Source: an uncultured Clostridia bacterium | GTDB taxonomy: Bacteria > Bacillota > Clostridia > Lachnospirales > CAG-274 | Reading direction: 5' to 3' | NCBI GenBank assembly: GCA_947591605.1 | Contig: CANQDF010000003.1 | Location: forward strand, 62,001 to 126,000 | DNA length: 64,000 nucleotides | In this document: in pieces, positions 44,470 to 53,651 of the stretch | Layout: each line of letters starts with the position of its first letter | How positions within the stretch are numbered: position 1 is the stretch's first letter | Made by a program: the position numbers and the translations under genes | The notes under the pieces: model-generated | Told to the model about the DNA's origin: nothing | What the model saw: only the letters and a program-made list of their open reading frames with translations | The model's database searches: none

Positions 44470-45078
44470 ATGTTTGACACAACAAAACTTGAATGGATAC
44501 GGGAACCGCTGCACTGCACCGTTGAGAACGATCGTATAGAGATAGTCACAAAACCGCATACCGACCTTTGGCAGCGCACATATTATCATTTTCGCAACGA
44601 CAGCGCCCCTGTTTTGCAGATGCGCACAAGCAAAATGTACTTCTCCTTTATTGTAAAAACCGAATTTGATACAGGGCACCGCTTTGACCAATGCGGTGTG
44701 GTCATGTACCTAAACAGCGAAAACTGGCTTAAGGCGTCAATCGAGTATGAAAACGATACTTTCAGTCATTTGGGCAGTGTTGTCACAAACCGTGGGTATT
44801 CCGATTGGGCAACCTGCGAGATCCCGTCGTCCGTAAAGAGTATGTGGTACCGCCTTAGCCGCAGAGAGGATGATTTCCGCATTGAATGCTCTGCCGACGG
44901 CATAAGCTTTTCTCAGATACGCATTTGCCATATGTGGGATATAGGTGACGAGATCTCCTTTGGCATATACGCATGCAGCCCCGAGGATTCCTCCTTTAAG
45001 GCTGTTTTTACCGATATGGAGCTCACCGAGTGCCAATGGCAGGCGCATGACGGTCAGCCTCCCGACAAAAACCCGTAA
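44470..45078 (+). CDS. DUF1349 (concanavalin-like) protein
   Basis: A 202-aa soluble protein of the DUF1349 family, a beta-sandwich lectin-like fold. Typical marks are HTDLWQRTYYHF near residue 35, FDQCGVVMYLNSENWLKASIEY, and DISFGIYACSPEDSSF-like GIYACSPEDS. GGAG lies before the ATG. It is the last gene of the polA run; no enzymatic role is established for the family. Its end carries a Pro/Asp-rich tail. Confidence 0.85.
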   Translation: MFDTTKLEWIREPLHCTVENDRIEIVTKPHTDLWQRTYYHFRNDSAPVLQMRTSKMYFSFIVKTEFDTGHRFDQCGVVMYLNSENWLKASIEYENDTFSHLGSVVTNRGYSDWATCEIPSSVKSMWYRLSRREDDFRIECSADGISFSQIRICHMWDIGDEISFGIYACSPEDSSFKAVFTDMELTECQWQAHDGQPPDKNP

Positions 45079-45101
45079 TACTGCCTTAATATCCTGCCGC
45101 A

Positions 45102-45131
45102 TTTGCCTGCAAAACGCAGGCAAAAATTATT
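45102..45131 (+). terminator. Terminator of the polA-DUF1349 run
   Basis: TTTGCCTGC/GCAGGCAAA nine-base stem with an AAAAC loop and a T-rich tail. Confidence 0.8.
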
Positions 45132-45176
45132 TACCCGTTTTACGGAATACTTGCCAAAGGGCTTGCTCTCAGAAGT

Positions 45177-45210
45177 AAAAAAACCGCTTCACTTGCTGTA
45201 AAACGGTTTT
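45177..45210 (-). terminator. Terminator of the two-component/ABC operon
   Basis: AAAACCG/CGGTTTT stem read on the minus strand with a long T run, 54 bases after the permease stop. Confidence 0.8.
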
Positions 45211-45263
45211 TGGAATATCTGCATTATCGGCGGGGATAAACAAAAGTATACAGTCGATACCTT

Positions 45264-47606
45264 TTATTCGTTTGATATGACCTCCGCCACGGACATATTT
45301 TTTATGCGCTTTGCAGGCGCATATACCGCTGCGGTCGAGGCAGCCGTTACAAACGCCGTAATTATGATAACTCCTGCAACGGGAGGCTCCCACGCCTCTC
45401 CGAAGTATGCGGTCACAAAGCCCTCGTAAAAGCTCTTATGGATAGGCAGACCCGCCGCCAAGCCGCAGAGCAGGCCGCAAAGCGTATAGGTTGACGTTTC
45501 GGCGCCTATCATCCTTGTTATCTGCACTGCGCTCATACCTACGCTGCGCATTATGCCGTACTGCCTCAGCCTTGCCGAAACACTCATTGAAATGCTGTTC
45601 ATAATATTGAATACCGCTATCATTGCTATCAGCGACAGAAACCCGTATGACAATACGGTAAACGCCCAATATGTGCCTACGATCTCCCTGTTGTTTTCAC
45701 GCCTGTCGGAGAAGTGAAAACCGTTTGCCTCCGCCTCGCTGCGGATAGAGCGTATATCACTTTCGCTTACGTCCTTTTCAAGCTGAATGTCAAAAACTGC
45801 ATATCCGGTTTCACCCGTAAGGCTCTTAAAAATTTTTTCGCTGCATATCACGGTAGGGCTGCCGCTGCCGCCTATGGGGCTGTCGGTCAGTATGCAGGCT
45901 ATCTCAAGCTCTTTGCCGTTAATTACAAGCTTATCGCCCTTTTCAAGAGGATTGTCCTTGTCGTAGACGGTCATAACGCAGCCGTCCTCCGTCCGTACAC
46001 GCTCCAAGCCTGCATTGTCCTCCGTCCACCTTTCCTCATCGGCATAGTTAAACTGCACCTCATCAAGCGAAACCAGATCCACCGCCTCGACTCCTTTGCC
46101 GCAATCCGTCTTAAAGCCGCCCTTGAAGCTGCGTCCGAATGCCCTCTTGACTCCGGGCATGGAGGCTATCCTATCCGCCGTTTCGTGTGTTATACCGCAG
46201 GACAGAGCGCCGCTCGGATCGCCGCTTAATACGGATAGATCGGGCGTATGCGGCTGCAAACCGTTAAGCGCATGGCGTGTCCAGTCGTGGACAGCCGAAA
46301 AGCCCAAAAACAAAATTATGCTCAGCGCAAACGAACCTGTCATAAGCAGGAGATTTTTCTTTGAGGATACAGCGTGATGGACGCCGAGCGCCGTTTCTAT
46401 CTTCATAAATTTTGTATTTGCCGCATGGCGTACCCTTGTCCTAACATCGCCCGATACAGCTGCTGCAGGGGATACGGCGGCTGCGCGTCCTGCCGGAGAG
46501 CGGGCGGCGATAAGCACCGTTATTATGCCCACCAGTGCACCGCAGACGATGCCCACAGCACTTATGCCAAAGAGAGGCATATCCGCAAATTCACCGCCTA
46601 CGCCAAGCTTAAGCACGGCACAGAGCGCCCACGTTATAGCAACACCTCCCACGATGCCCGCAGGCACGGCTGTTTTGCACCAATTGAGCGCTTCAAGGCG
46701 TACAAGGCGTATTATCTGTTTTTTGCTTGCGCCGCTGCATCTAAGCATACCGAAAAATTTTGTGCGCTGCGAAATACTGCTGTTCATGCTGCCTGCTATC
46801 ATCAGCACGCCGGCTGTCAGTATCAGCAAAAACAAAAATACGGCTACGGCATACATACTCTGCAAAATATTGTTTTCGGAAAATCCCGTAAGACCCACCA
46901 TCACGGTATTTTCGGCTGCCTCATCGTCCTTTAGCTCAAGCTGCGCCTTTATCTCGTTTATAGCCCTGCGTACATTTACATGCCTGTTAAAGCGGCAGTA
47001 ATACTCGGGAGCAGGGGCTTTGTCGTTTGCGGTGCGCAGCCTTTCAAATGCGGTCATATCCACGCACAGTATTATTGCGTCGTATAGAGAGGAGCCTCCG
47101 TCATGCTCAAAGCCCGATATTGTATACTCAAAATTTCCTGCGGGAGTGCGGAGCGTTACCCTGTCGCCTATCCCTGCGCCCAGAATATCCCTTGCGTTTT
47201 CGGATATTACCGCCTCGTTCTCGTTTGCGGGAAATTGTCCCTCGGTCATATAATCAAAAATATCGGTGAGCCATGTTTTATCCGTACCCACTATTGCCGC
47301 CTTTTTGCCGCCGACATAATAATCCTCTTTGATATTGTAATTTATGGCGCTGTACTCCGAAAATGCGGCAACATCGGGGCGCATTGATATAGTCTGCGCA
47401 TCGGCGGCGGAAATATTGCTCAGCATTATATGCCAGTTGCCGTGCTGCCGCTTTGCGCTCGCCTCCTCCGCACGTATGGTCATATCCGCCATGGAAAACA
47501 CTGCCGTGACCAGAAACACCGCAAGCATGATACAGATGATCGTCATACGGTTCTGCTTTTTGCGTACCCTTGCGGAGATAGGTATTAGGCTTAGATAGCT
47601 TTTCAT
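45264..47606 (-). CDS. FtsX-like ABC transporter permease (MacB/BceB type)
   Basis: A 780-aa membrane protein with N-terminal span, large extracellular regions, and two FtsX blocks (about residues 255-380 and 655-780). The segments NSSISQRTKFFGMLRCSGAS and SVSARLRQYGIMRSVGMSAV are the repeated FtsX signature. It pairs with the ATPase gene upstream (4-base overlap) and with a two-component system, the layout of antimicrobial-peptide or wall-stress exporters. The start at 47604-47606 has GGAGG eight bases upstream. Confidence 0.92.
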   Translation of the reverse strand: MKSYLSLIPISARVRKKQNRMTIICIMLAVFLVTAVFSMADMTIRAEEASAKRQHGNWHIMLSNISAADAQTISMRPDVAAFSEYSAINYNIKEDYYVGGKKAAIVGTDKTWLTDIFDYMTEGQFPANENEAVISENARDILGAGIGDRVTLRTPAGNFEYTISGFEHDGGSSLYDAIILCVDMTAFERLRTANDKAPAPEYYCRFNRHVNVRRAINEIKAQLELKDDEAAENTVMVGLTGFSENNILQSMYAVAVFLFLLILTAGVLMIAGSMNSSISQRTKFFGMLRCSGASKKQIIRLVRLEALNWCKTAVPAGIVGGVAITWALCAVLKLGVGGEFADMPLFGISAVGIVCGALVGIITVLIAARSPAGRAAAVSPAAAVSGDVRTRVRHAANTKFMKIETALGVHHAVSSKKNLLLMTGSFALSIILFLGFSAVHDWTRHALNGLQPHTPDLSVLSGDPSGALSCGITHETADRIASMPGVKRAFGRSFKGGFKTDCGKGVEAVDLVSLDEVQFNYADEERWTEDNAGLERVRTEDGCVMTVYDKDNPLEKGDKLVINGKELEIACILTDSPIGGSGSPTVICSEKIFKSLTGETGYAVFDIQLEKDVSESDIRSIRSEAEANGFHFSDRRENNREIVGTYWAFTVLSYGFLSLIAMIAVFNIMNSISMSVSARLRQYGIMRSVGMSAVQITRMIGAETSTYTLCGLLCGLAAGLPIHKSFYEGFVTAYFGEAWEPPVAGVIIITAFVTAASTAAVYAPAKRIKNMSVAEVISNE

Positions 47607-48286
47607 CCCACACACCTCCCAAAATCGGTCAGCACGCCGTCCGACACCTGCAAAACACGGTCGGCAGCCTGTGAAATGGCACGGTTATGCGTTATCATTA
47701 TAATGGTCTGCGCATACTTTTGAGAGGCTTCCTTTAAAAGGGCTGTCACCTCGCTGCTGTTTTGGGTATCAAGGTTTCCCGTGGGCTCGTCCGCAAGTAT
47801 AAGCGACGGACGGGTGATAAGCGCCCTGCCGATCGCCGCCCTCTGCTGCTGTCCGCCCGAAAGCTGCGCAGGCAGGTGGCTGCGGCGGTCCTTAAGATCC
47901 AGCACGGTAAGCAGCTCCTCTAAGTAACGCCTGTCGGGCTTTTGGTAGTCCAGCAGGACGGGGAATATTATGTTTTGCTCTACCGTAAGCTCGGGTATAA
48001 GGTTGAATGACTGAAAGATAAAACCGATATTTCTGCGGCGGAAAACCGTCAGGTTACTCTCCTTCATTGCAAAAATATCCTTGCCGTCAATAAAAACCTT
48101 GCCGTCCGTGGGCGTATCAATTGCGCCTATTATATTAAGCAGCGTGGATTTTCCGCTTCCCGACTCGCCCACGACCGCAACAAACTCTCCCTTGGGCACC
48201 GTAAAGCTTACATTGTTTAATGCCCTCACGGCGGCGTCACCGCTGCCGTATATTTTTGAAACAGCTCTTACCTCCAACAGATCCAT
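47603..48286 (-). CDS. ABC transporter ATP-binding protein
   Basis: A 227-aa ATPase of the LolD/MacB/BceA group. Walker A GESGSGKST, signature LSGGQQQR, Walker B LILADEPTGNLD and the switch histidine in IITHNRA-like IMITHNRA are intact. The start ATG 48284-48286 has GAGGTG eight bases upstream; the in-frame extension to 48331 lacks a ribosome site. It drives the permease encoded immediately downstream. Confidence 0.95.
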   Translation of the reverse strand: MDLLEVRAVSKIYGSGDAAVRALNNVSFTVPKGEFVAVVGESGSGKSTLLNIIGAIDTPTDGKVFIDGKDIFAMKESNLTVFRRRNIGFIFQSFNLIPELTVEQNIIFPVLLDYQKPDRRYLEELLTVLDLKDRRSHLPAQLSGGQQQRAAIGRALITRPSLILADEPTGNLDTQNSSEVTALLKEASQKYAQTIIMITHNRAISQAADRVLQVSDGVLTDFGRCVG

Positions 48287-48360
48287 AACATAAACACCTC
48301 TTTCTGTTATTTTGTAATAACAGAATAACACACAAATATTACTGTAGCCCTACAGCAAGC

Positions 48361-49398
48361 CTACAATTTTGTAGGGATAAGAAAATTTACGGTAAATACC
48401 GTTCCCTTTCCCGGCTCACTGTCCACCTCGATGCTGCCGTTATGCGCCTCGATAACAGCCTTTGAAAGCGGCAGCCCAAGCCCTATACCCTGCGTGTCCT
48501 TTGAAAACCTGCTGCGGTAAAAGCGTTTGAAAATATGGTGTATATCCTCCGGATGTATGCCGCTGCCGTTGTCCTTAACGATTATCCGTACAGCGGACGG
48601 CATTTTTTTCCATTCTATTTGTATAAGTCCGCCTGCCTTTGTATGGTCGAGTGCGTTTTTGACAATGTTTTCCATCGCCTGTATAAGCCAGTCCTTGTCG
48701 CATAATAAAGAGGCGTCGGCATCTCCCGTCAGAGTTATCCGCTTTTCCTCCTGCTGTGTGCGGAACAAAAAATGCCTTCTGATGTCGTCCATCATCTCAT
48801 ATATGTTTTCCGTTTTCTTCTCAATGCGTATAGTGCCCGCATCAAACCTTGCAAGCTTTAAAAGGCTTTGCACCAGTGTTTCGATACGGTCAAGCTCACG
48901 GTCGGCAAGAGAGGCAAATTCCTGTATTTCGGGCAGATCCTCCGCTTCGCTGCGTATAATGCCGTTATAGATGTTAAGAGCTGCAAGAGGTGTTTTCAGC
49001 TGATGCGAAATATCGGATATGGTATTTTTTAAAAATTCCCTTGACCTTGCCTCCTTTTCTGCATTGGCATTAAGTATGGAAACCAGAGAATTTACTTTAT
49101 GAAACAGCTTATTAAGCTCTCCTTCATCGTCACACTCGATACGTACACTTCTGCTGCCCGATATGCAGTCCGCAATTTGCTCTTCGGCTTTTTCGATTGC
49201 CTTATTCTGTATAAAAAAATATCTGTACAATATCATCAGTATCGCCGCAAAGGCAGCAAACGCCGCAGCAAGTATACATACGCCCGATCTTGCGGCATCA
49301 AGAGCAAGCAATAACACCCCGGCGGCAGCAAATGCCGCAGCGCAAAGCAATACCGAAAGAAACAATGATCTTATTTTACCGTTTGTAAACATTTTCAT
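48361..49398 (-). CDS. Sensor histidine kinase of the ABC operon
   Basis: A 345-aa membrane kinase. Two closely spaced spans (about 11-30 and 36-55) leave almost no extracellular loop, as in intramembrane-sensing kinases that read the state of an ABC transporter. HisKA has His in DISHQLKTPLAAL; the ATPase has NIVKNALDHT, DNGSGIHPEDI and GIGLGLPLSKAVIEAH. ATG 49396-49398 has GAGG six bases upstream. It follows the response-regulator gene by eight bases. Confidence 0.93.
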   Translation of the reverse strand: MKMFTNGKIRSLFLSVLLCAAAFAAAGVLLLALDAARSGVCILAAAFAAFAAILMILYRYFFIQNKAIEKAEEQIADCISGSRSVRIECDDEGELNKLFHKVNSLVSILNANAEKEARSREFLKNTISDISHQLKTPLAALNIYNGIIRSEAEDLPEIQEFASLADRELDRIETLVQSLLKLARFDAGTIRIEKKTENIYEMMDDIRRHFLFRTQQEEKRITLTGDADASLLCDKDWLIQAMENIVKNALDHTKAGGLIQIEWKKMPSAVRIIVKDNGSGIHPEDIHHIFKRFYRSRFSKDTQGIGLGLPLSKAVIEAHNGSIEVDSEPGKGTVFTVNFLIPTKL

Positions 49399-49406
49399 AG
49401 CACACC

Positions 49407-50090
49407 TCATTTTTGGGTATTCCATTTGTACCCCATACGGCGTACAGTCTGTATCATCTTGGGGTCGCTCGGGTCGTCCTCTATCTTGGTGCGCAGACGG
49501 CGTATATACACCGTAAGGGAGCTGTTGTCTATATAGCTTCCGCTGCAATCCCACAGCCTGCCGAGTATGCGCTCGGGCAAAAGCACCGTATCGGGATTTT
49601 CCATAAACATACACAGCAGCTTATATTCACCCGCTGTCAGCTCCAGCCGCCTGCCGTTTTTGTATACCTCGCCGGCAAGCAGTTTTACGGTTATGCCGTT
49701 TGAACTAAGCTCGGCAGCCTCCTTATTAAAATTATTGCTTCTGCGGAGTATGGCATTTACTCTCGACAAAAACACGGACAGCTTAAAGGGCTTTGTAATA
49801 TAGTCATCTCCCCCTATATCAAGCCCCATTATTATGTCCGTTTCCTCGTCGGCAGCGGTAAGAAAAATAATAGGCACCCTTGACGAACGGCGTATTCGCT
49901 TACAAATGTCAAAACCGTTTTCGTCCGGGAGTTCCACATCCAGAACGACAAGATCGTATTTTTCGCCTGCCATGCAGACATCTGCCTCTTGTCCGGTTCG
50001 GGCAACGGTCAGATCGTATCCCTGTTTTTTTACGGCAAACGACAATCCGTTTATCAGACTCAGGTCGTCTTCAACCAGCAGTATTTTCAT
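49407..50090 (-). CDS. OmpR/PhoB-family response regulator
   Basis: A 227-aa regulator. The receiver (1-120) has KILLVEDD, VVLDVELPDENGFD with the phosphorylated Asp, and KPFKLSVFL with the Lys. The C-terminal winged helix (about 130-225) ends TVYIRRLRTKIEDDP and QTVRRMGYKW. ATG 50088-50090 is used. It is the first gene of the regulator-kinase-ATPase-permease operon and most likely activates it. Confidence 0.95.
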   Translation of the reverse strand: MKILLVEDDLSLINGLSFAVKKQGYDLTVARTGQEADVCMAGEKYDLVVLDVELPDENGFDICKRIRRSSRVPIIFLTAADEETDIIMGLDIGGDDYITKPFKLSVFLSRVNAILRRSNNFNKEAAELSSNGITVKLLAGEVYKNGRRLELTAGEYKLLCMFMENPDTVLLPERILGRLWDCSGSYIDNSSLTVYIRRLRTKIEDDPSDPKMIQTVRRMGYKWNTQK

Positions 50091-50206
50091 TTTACGGCTC
50101 CTTTCCCGGGCAGTACATCCGAGGGCTTTCCCCTTTGATGCGATTTTACGGCACTTGACGGGCATATTGCCTCGGTCGATCCTTTTTTAACATATCGTGT
50201 CTGTTT

Positions 50207-50965
50207 TTAAAGATACAATTCGCACTCCTTGCGCACGGAGCATTCCTTTTTTATGGCAAGCGCTGCCACGGAAACAAGCGCACCGTTTATCCTTCTTGCA
50301 TTATGAGGACATTTTGTCACACATCTCATACACTCTATACATTTTTCGGCGTTCGCCTTCATATCGGTTTCGGAGATCGCACCCGCAGGGCAGATCTCTG
50401 CGCAAAGACCGCATGATGTGCAGCCGTCGGACGCCTTGGGAACAAGGACCGCATTATTTGCCTTTCTGTACGGGCGGTTACCGGGGATATTAAAGGCTCC
50501 CGTATGATCGCCCGAAAGCTTTTTAAGTATCCTCTCCCCTATTGCTTTAAGGTTTTCTGCATCCGTTTTGTCGGGTCTGCCCGACGCATATTTATGTATT
50601 ATGGAATGCTCGGCAACCGCAGATACTGCGGCGATAACCTCAAAACCGCACTCCGCTGCAAGATCCGCCGCTTCAACAAGCGTATCCTCATACGCACGGT
50701 TTCCGTAAACGCAGAGCAGTATACAGGGCATTTTGTCGGTATGTATTTTTTTGAGCCTTTCCGCCGCAAGGGTCGGCACCCTGCCCGCATAGGACGGCAC
50801 CGCTATAACGGCTGCCTCGCTGCCCGTGTTTTTCAGCTCCGTTTTCTCAAGCCTTGTATCCGTCAGATCTATGGTGTTTATTTCCGAGGCAATTGCAGAA
50901 CACAATAGCCTTGCCGCCTTTTCCGTACCGCCAGTCGGACTGAATAATATTAAATTGCAGATCAT
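50207..50965 (-). CDS. EFR1-type flavodoxin/ferredoxin fusion
   Basis: A 252-aa soluble redox protein. The N-terminal flavodoxin-like domain has the phosphate loop FSPTGGTEKAARL; the C-terminal domain has two [4Fe-4S] clusters, CTSCGLCAEICP and CIECMRCVTKCP. These EFrodo proteins probably pass electrons from ferredoxin-like donors to unknown partners. ATG 50963-50965 has GGGGG upstream; the in-frame extension to 51145 has no ribosome site and poor composition. Confidence 0.9.
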   Translation of the reverse strand: MICNLILFSPTGGTEKAARLLCSAIASEINTIDLTDTRLEKTELKNTGSEAAVIAVPSYAGRVPTLAAERLKKIHTDKMPCILLCVYGNRAYEDTLVEAADLAAECGFEVIAAVSAVAEHSIIHKYASGRPDKTDAENLKAIGERILKKLSGDHTGAFNIPGNRPYRKANNAVLVPKASDGCTSCGLCAEICPAGAISETDMKANAEKCIECMRCVTKCPHNARRINGALVSVAALAIKKECSVRKECELYL

Positions 50966-51134
50966 ATAAAAACCCCCTTTTGTTTTTATAATACCATATA
51001 AAGCCTTACTTATCAACGATAATGCAGGGCCTCGGCAGTTATTTGCAGCTTTTTCAAGGATAAGCATAAATATAAACGGCTTATTTGGACGGCAATAAAA
51101 AAACTGCATAATACCTCTGTTTGGAAATATACGG

Positions 51135-51163
51135 TTGCGATACATTTATAAGTATGCTATAAT
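51135..51163 (+). promoter_or_regulatory. Promoter for the gene at 51299
   Basis: TTGCGA (51135-51140), 17-base spacer and TATAAT (51158-51163), in the 333-base divergent gap after the EFR1 gene. Nothing else was recognised in the gap. Confidence 0.65.
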
Positions 51164-51298
51164 TATTATAGAATCTCAACATTGTATTGTAAATAAGGTG
51201 ATAGCTGCGGAAATGTTCATGCAGATATAAATGCCTGTTTCTGCAAGCTCTCTGTGTCGGATTAACAACACATGAAGATTTGCTATGGTGATAATTTT

Positions 51299-51781
51299 AT
51301 GAAACAAAATACAAGCAAAATTAAATATATTAACGAATTAGGTATAAAAAATCCTGTAATAAGAAGACATATTTTATTTGAAATAGTAATTTTGTTTTTT
51401 TTAATTGTTACTCAAGGTAATGATATTTTACTTAATTTTATGTTTTGGATCAATTTTGTGATAATAATTATAGGTTGTATTTATTTTTCTAAGAAAAGAA
51501 AGGAATTTGCTAAAAAGGTTGCTCATATAAAGTCATACACAAATAAAAAAAGGGGAGTTGTTTTAGAATGCAAAAAAGAAATTAATTGGCTTGGTACAAG
51601 TATTTACCCATACAAATACTATCTGATCATTAAATTGGAACAGGGAAAAACAGTAAAAACAGATTATTTACTGGATATTACACCTAAAATACTAATTGGA
51701 AGTCAGATATATGTGTATGTATGTGATGATAATGTATATCTTGATTTTTCAGAAATTGAGAAAACAGACAAAGTAATATAA
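51299..51781 (+). CDS. Two-span membrane protein, unknown
   Basis: A 160-aa AT-rich protein. A hairpin of two membrane spans (about residues 24-40 and 48-66, VILFFLIVTQG and FWINFVIIIIGCIYF) is followed by a basic cytoplasmic stretch and a small beta-rich C-terminal domain with YLIIKLEQGKTVKTDYLLD. The preferred ATG at 51299 has GGTGAT seven bases upstream; a start nine codons earlier lacks one. It is the first gene of the accessory stretch, and its low GC stands out from the housekeeping genes to the left. Confidence 0.7.
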   Translation: MKQNTSKIKYINELGIKNPVIRRHILFEIVILFFLIVTQGNDILLNFMFWINFVIIIIGCIYFSKKRKEFAKKVAHIKSYTNKKRGVVLECKKEINWLGTSIYPYKYYLIIKLEQGKTVKTDYLLDITPKILIGSQIYVYVCDDNVYLDFSEIEKTDKVI

Positions 51782-51789
51782 AATATCAA

Positions 51790-51979
51790 AAGCCGGGTAC
51801 GGCGCAGCAACAGACCCTATTGTAAACTCCAATGCCGAGTTGAGCCGAGTACTTGCAAGCACTGCCAACGGTGAAACCGCTTAAAAACAAAACATATAAT
51901 CCTAATTGGGCGTCTGAACATTATGACAAGTTTGGCAGTAATATTGTGGTACATTATTTTTCCATCAAGAGAGGTGAAT
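51790..51979 (+). pseudogene. Possible remnant of a larger protein
   Basis: Two short open frames without starts: one ends DPIVNSNAELSRVLASTANGE..., the next (after a stop near 51882) reads NPNWASEHYDKFGSNIVVHY and stops just as the following gene begins. Neither has a ribosome site. They read like protein, and composition suggests the tail of a degraded toxin-like or secreted protein, but no family was identified. Confidence 0.35.
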
Positions 51980-51983
51980 TAGT

Positions 51984-53636
51984 ATGAAAAAAATATCATT
52001 CTTGTTAGGCATTTGTATTGCTTGCTTGACTGTGAATACATGTTTTGCATTAAGTTATTCTCCTTTGGATTGTGAAGTAGAACACTACAGCAGTGACAAA
52101 ATATTCACCAAACATTACTATACCATGCCGTTTTACCTACTTTTATTATCAGACAAAGGCACTGTGTATACGTGGGGGAACTGTCAGCGACAAAGGAACG
52201 AGTCCGCTCTCGCATATGACGGAATACTGTTTTCGGCAGGGCACAAAATTATTTTTAATGAGGACAAGGAAGAAGGGTATAGGACAGAACGGCTGCGTTT
52301 TGATACGCCTACCGCAATAGCAGATAATATCATTGATGTTGGATTTGTTGATCTTAGTGATAGTGATCAGATCATTTATTATCTTACAAAAAAAGGGGAT
52401 CTGTACTTTTTGGAAAACAACACCGCAAGACTTATAAAGGAGAATATTGTATCCTTGGATACAGGATCTTTTATGGCATATAGTATAAGAGCTATCGACA
52501 GTAACGGCACGATATGGCTTATAAAAAGAGATAATGCCGAAAACGTAATATTAAATATGGGAAAAGTCGATATCGCTGACAGCAACATACGCAAATTTGA
52601 TATTATATATTATGACAAATATTATGACAAATATTATGACAATGAAGTATTCAAGGCAGAAATATTAACAGATAACGGGGAACTTGTATTGTATGATTCC
52701 GCAAACGACACAAAAGAGGTCTTGCATACAAATGTTGGATACTTTAAGCACTATCAGACCTCCGTGGATTCTCTTAAGCACTATAGTGAAGCTGATAATA
52801 AACCCTCTCCCTTGAATGTTGATTGCGACCTTGCTCTGACAAGGGATAAAAAACTTATATGTAAAGGGACACATCTTGTAACCGGAAAAGAATACCCTGA
52901 GTATACAGAAATAACAGATAATGTAGCTGCTTTTGATGTTGTAGAGCTGCGTGACGGCGCTAAAAGCGATTATGTTCTTACAGTGCTTAAAAATGATAAT
53001 ACGCTTTGGGTACAAGGTAAAAATGACGTTTTGCGCCTCGGAGATCCTCAAAATGTTGAAACAGATACCCTTACAATGGTTGAAGAAAATGTAAAGTCTT
53101 ATTGGATAGAAGCACCGGCATTTATGGGTAAGCATTTAGATGTTACAAATTACATATTAAAAACCGACGGAACTCTCTGGGGAAAAGGCAATTTCGTAAC
53201 GTCCCCATATATAGACCAAGCAGATCATTCGGATGAAAAATACTATTGCATCGCAAAAGATGTGGAGCACTTTAATGCCTACGGTTGGAGCGGAACAACC
53301 CCGAAAGAAGATTTTTATCCCTTTGAAAGCGGTATAATAATGTTAAAAAAAGACGGTTCTGCAGATATACAGGGTATGCTATACGGACTTGACCCATTTT
53401 TTGCAAAACACCCTGTTTGTATTTTTACCGATTTTAACAAGGGTATTGTTAACAATAATTTTTCGGCAGATTATCACGCAAAGTACGACAATCCGAATAA
53501 TGCTTCAATTGTTGCGCCCGAATATACTATACCGTTAAAATTATATCTGTCTTTAGGTATCATCTTATTTTCTTTTCTGATTATATATATTTATATAATA
53601 ATATGTGACTGTAAAAAAAATACGAAAATAAAATGA
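51984..53636 (+). CDS. Exported RCC1/beta-propeller-like protein with C-terminal anchor
   Basis: A 550-aa protein with a signal peptide (SFLLGICIACLTVNTCFA) and a C-terminal span (LYLSLGIILFSFLIIYIYII) with a short basic tail, so it should face outside and be held in the membrane. The body contains several RCC1-like blades: SDKGTVYTWGN, TKKGDLYFLEN, DSNGTIWLIKR, NDNTLWVQGKND, KTDGTLWGKGN and KKDGSADIQG. A micro-repeat encodes DKYYDKYYDNE near residue 211. AGAGGTGA precedes the ATG. Function unknown; binding to another protein or a ligand is plausible. Confidence 0.75.
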   Translation: MKKISFLLGICIACLTVNTCFALSYSPLDCEVEHYSSDKIFTKHYYTMPFYLLLLSDKGTVYTWGNCQRQRNESALAYDGILFSAGHKIIFNEDKEEGYRTERLRFDTPTAIADNIIDVGFVDLSDSDQIIYYLTKKGDLYFLENNTARLIKENIVSLDTGSFMAYSIRAIDSNGTIWLIKRDNAENVILNMGKVDIADSNIRKFDIIYYDKYYDKYYDNEVFKAEILTDNGELVLYDSANDTKEVLHTNVGYFKHYQTSVDSLKHYSEADNKPSPLNVDCDLALTRDKKLICKGTHLVTGKEYPEYTEITDNVAAFDVVELRDGAKSDYVLTVLKNDNTLWVQGKNDVLRLGDPQNVETDTLTMVEENVKSYWIEAPAFMGKHLDVTNYILKTDGTLWGKGNFVTSPYIDQADHSDEKYYCIAKDVEHFNAYGWSGTTPKEDFYPFESGIIMLKKDGSADIQGMLYGLDPFFAKHPVCIFTDFNKGIVNNNFSADYHAKYDNPNNASIVAPEYTIPLKLYLSLGIILFSFLIIYIYIIICDCKKNTKIK

Positions 53637-53651
53637 ACGGGGGCAACAGAC

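Noticed and set aside
45264..50090. A vancomycin- or bacitracin-resistance call for the regulator/kinase/ABC operon
   Set aside because: The layout is typical, but no resistance enzyme is present and the ligand cannot be read from sequence.
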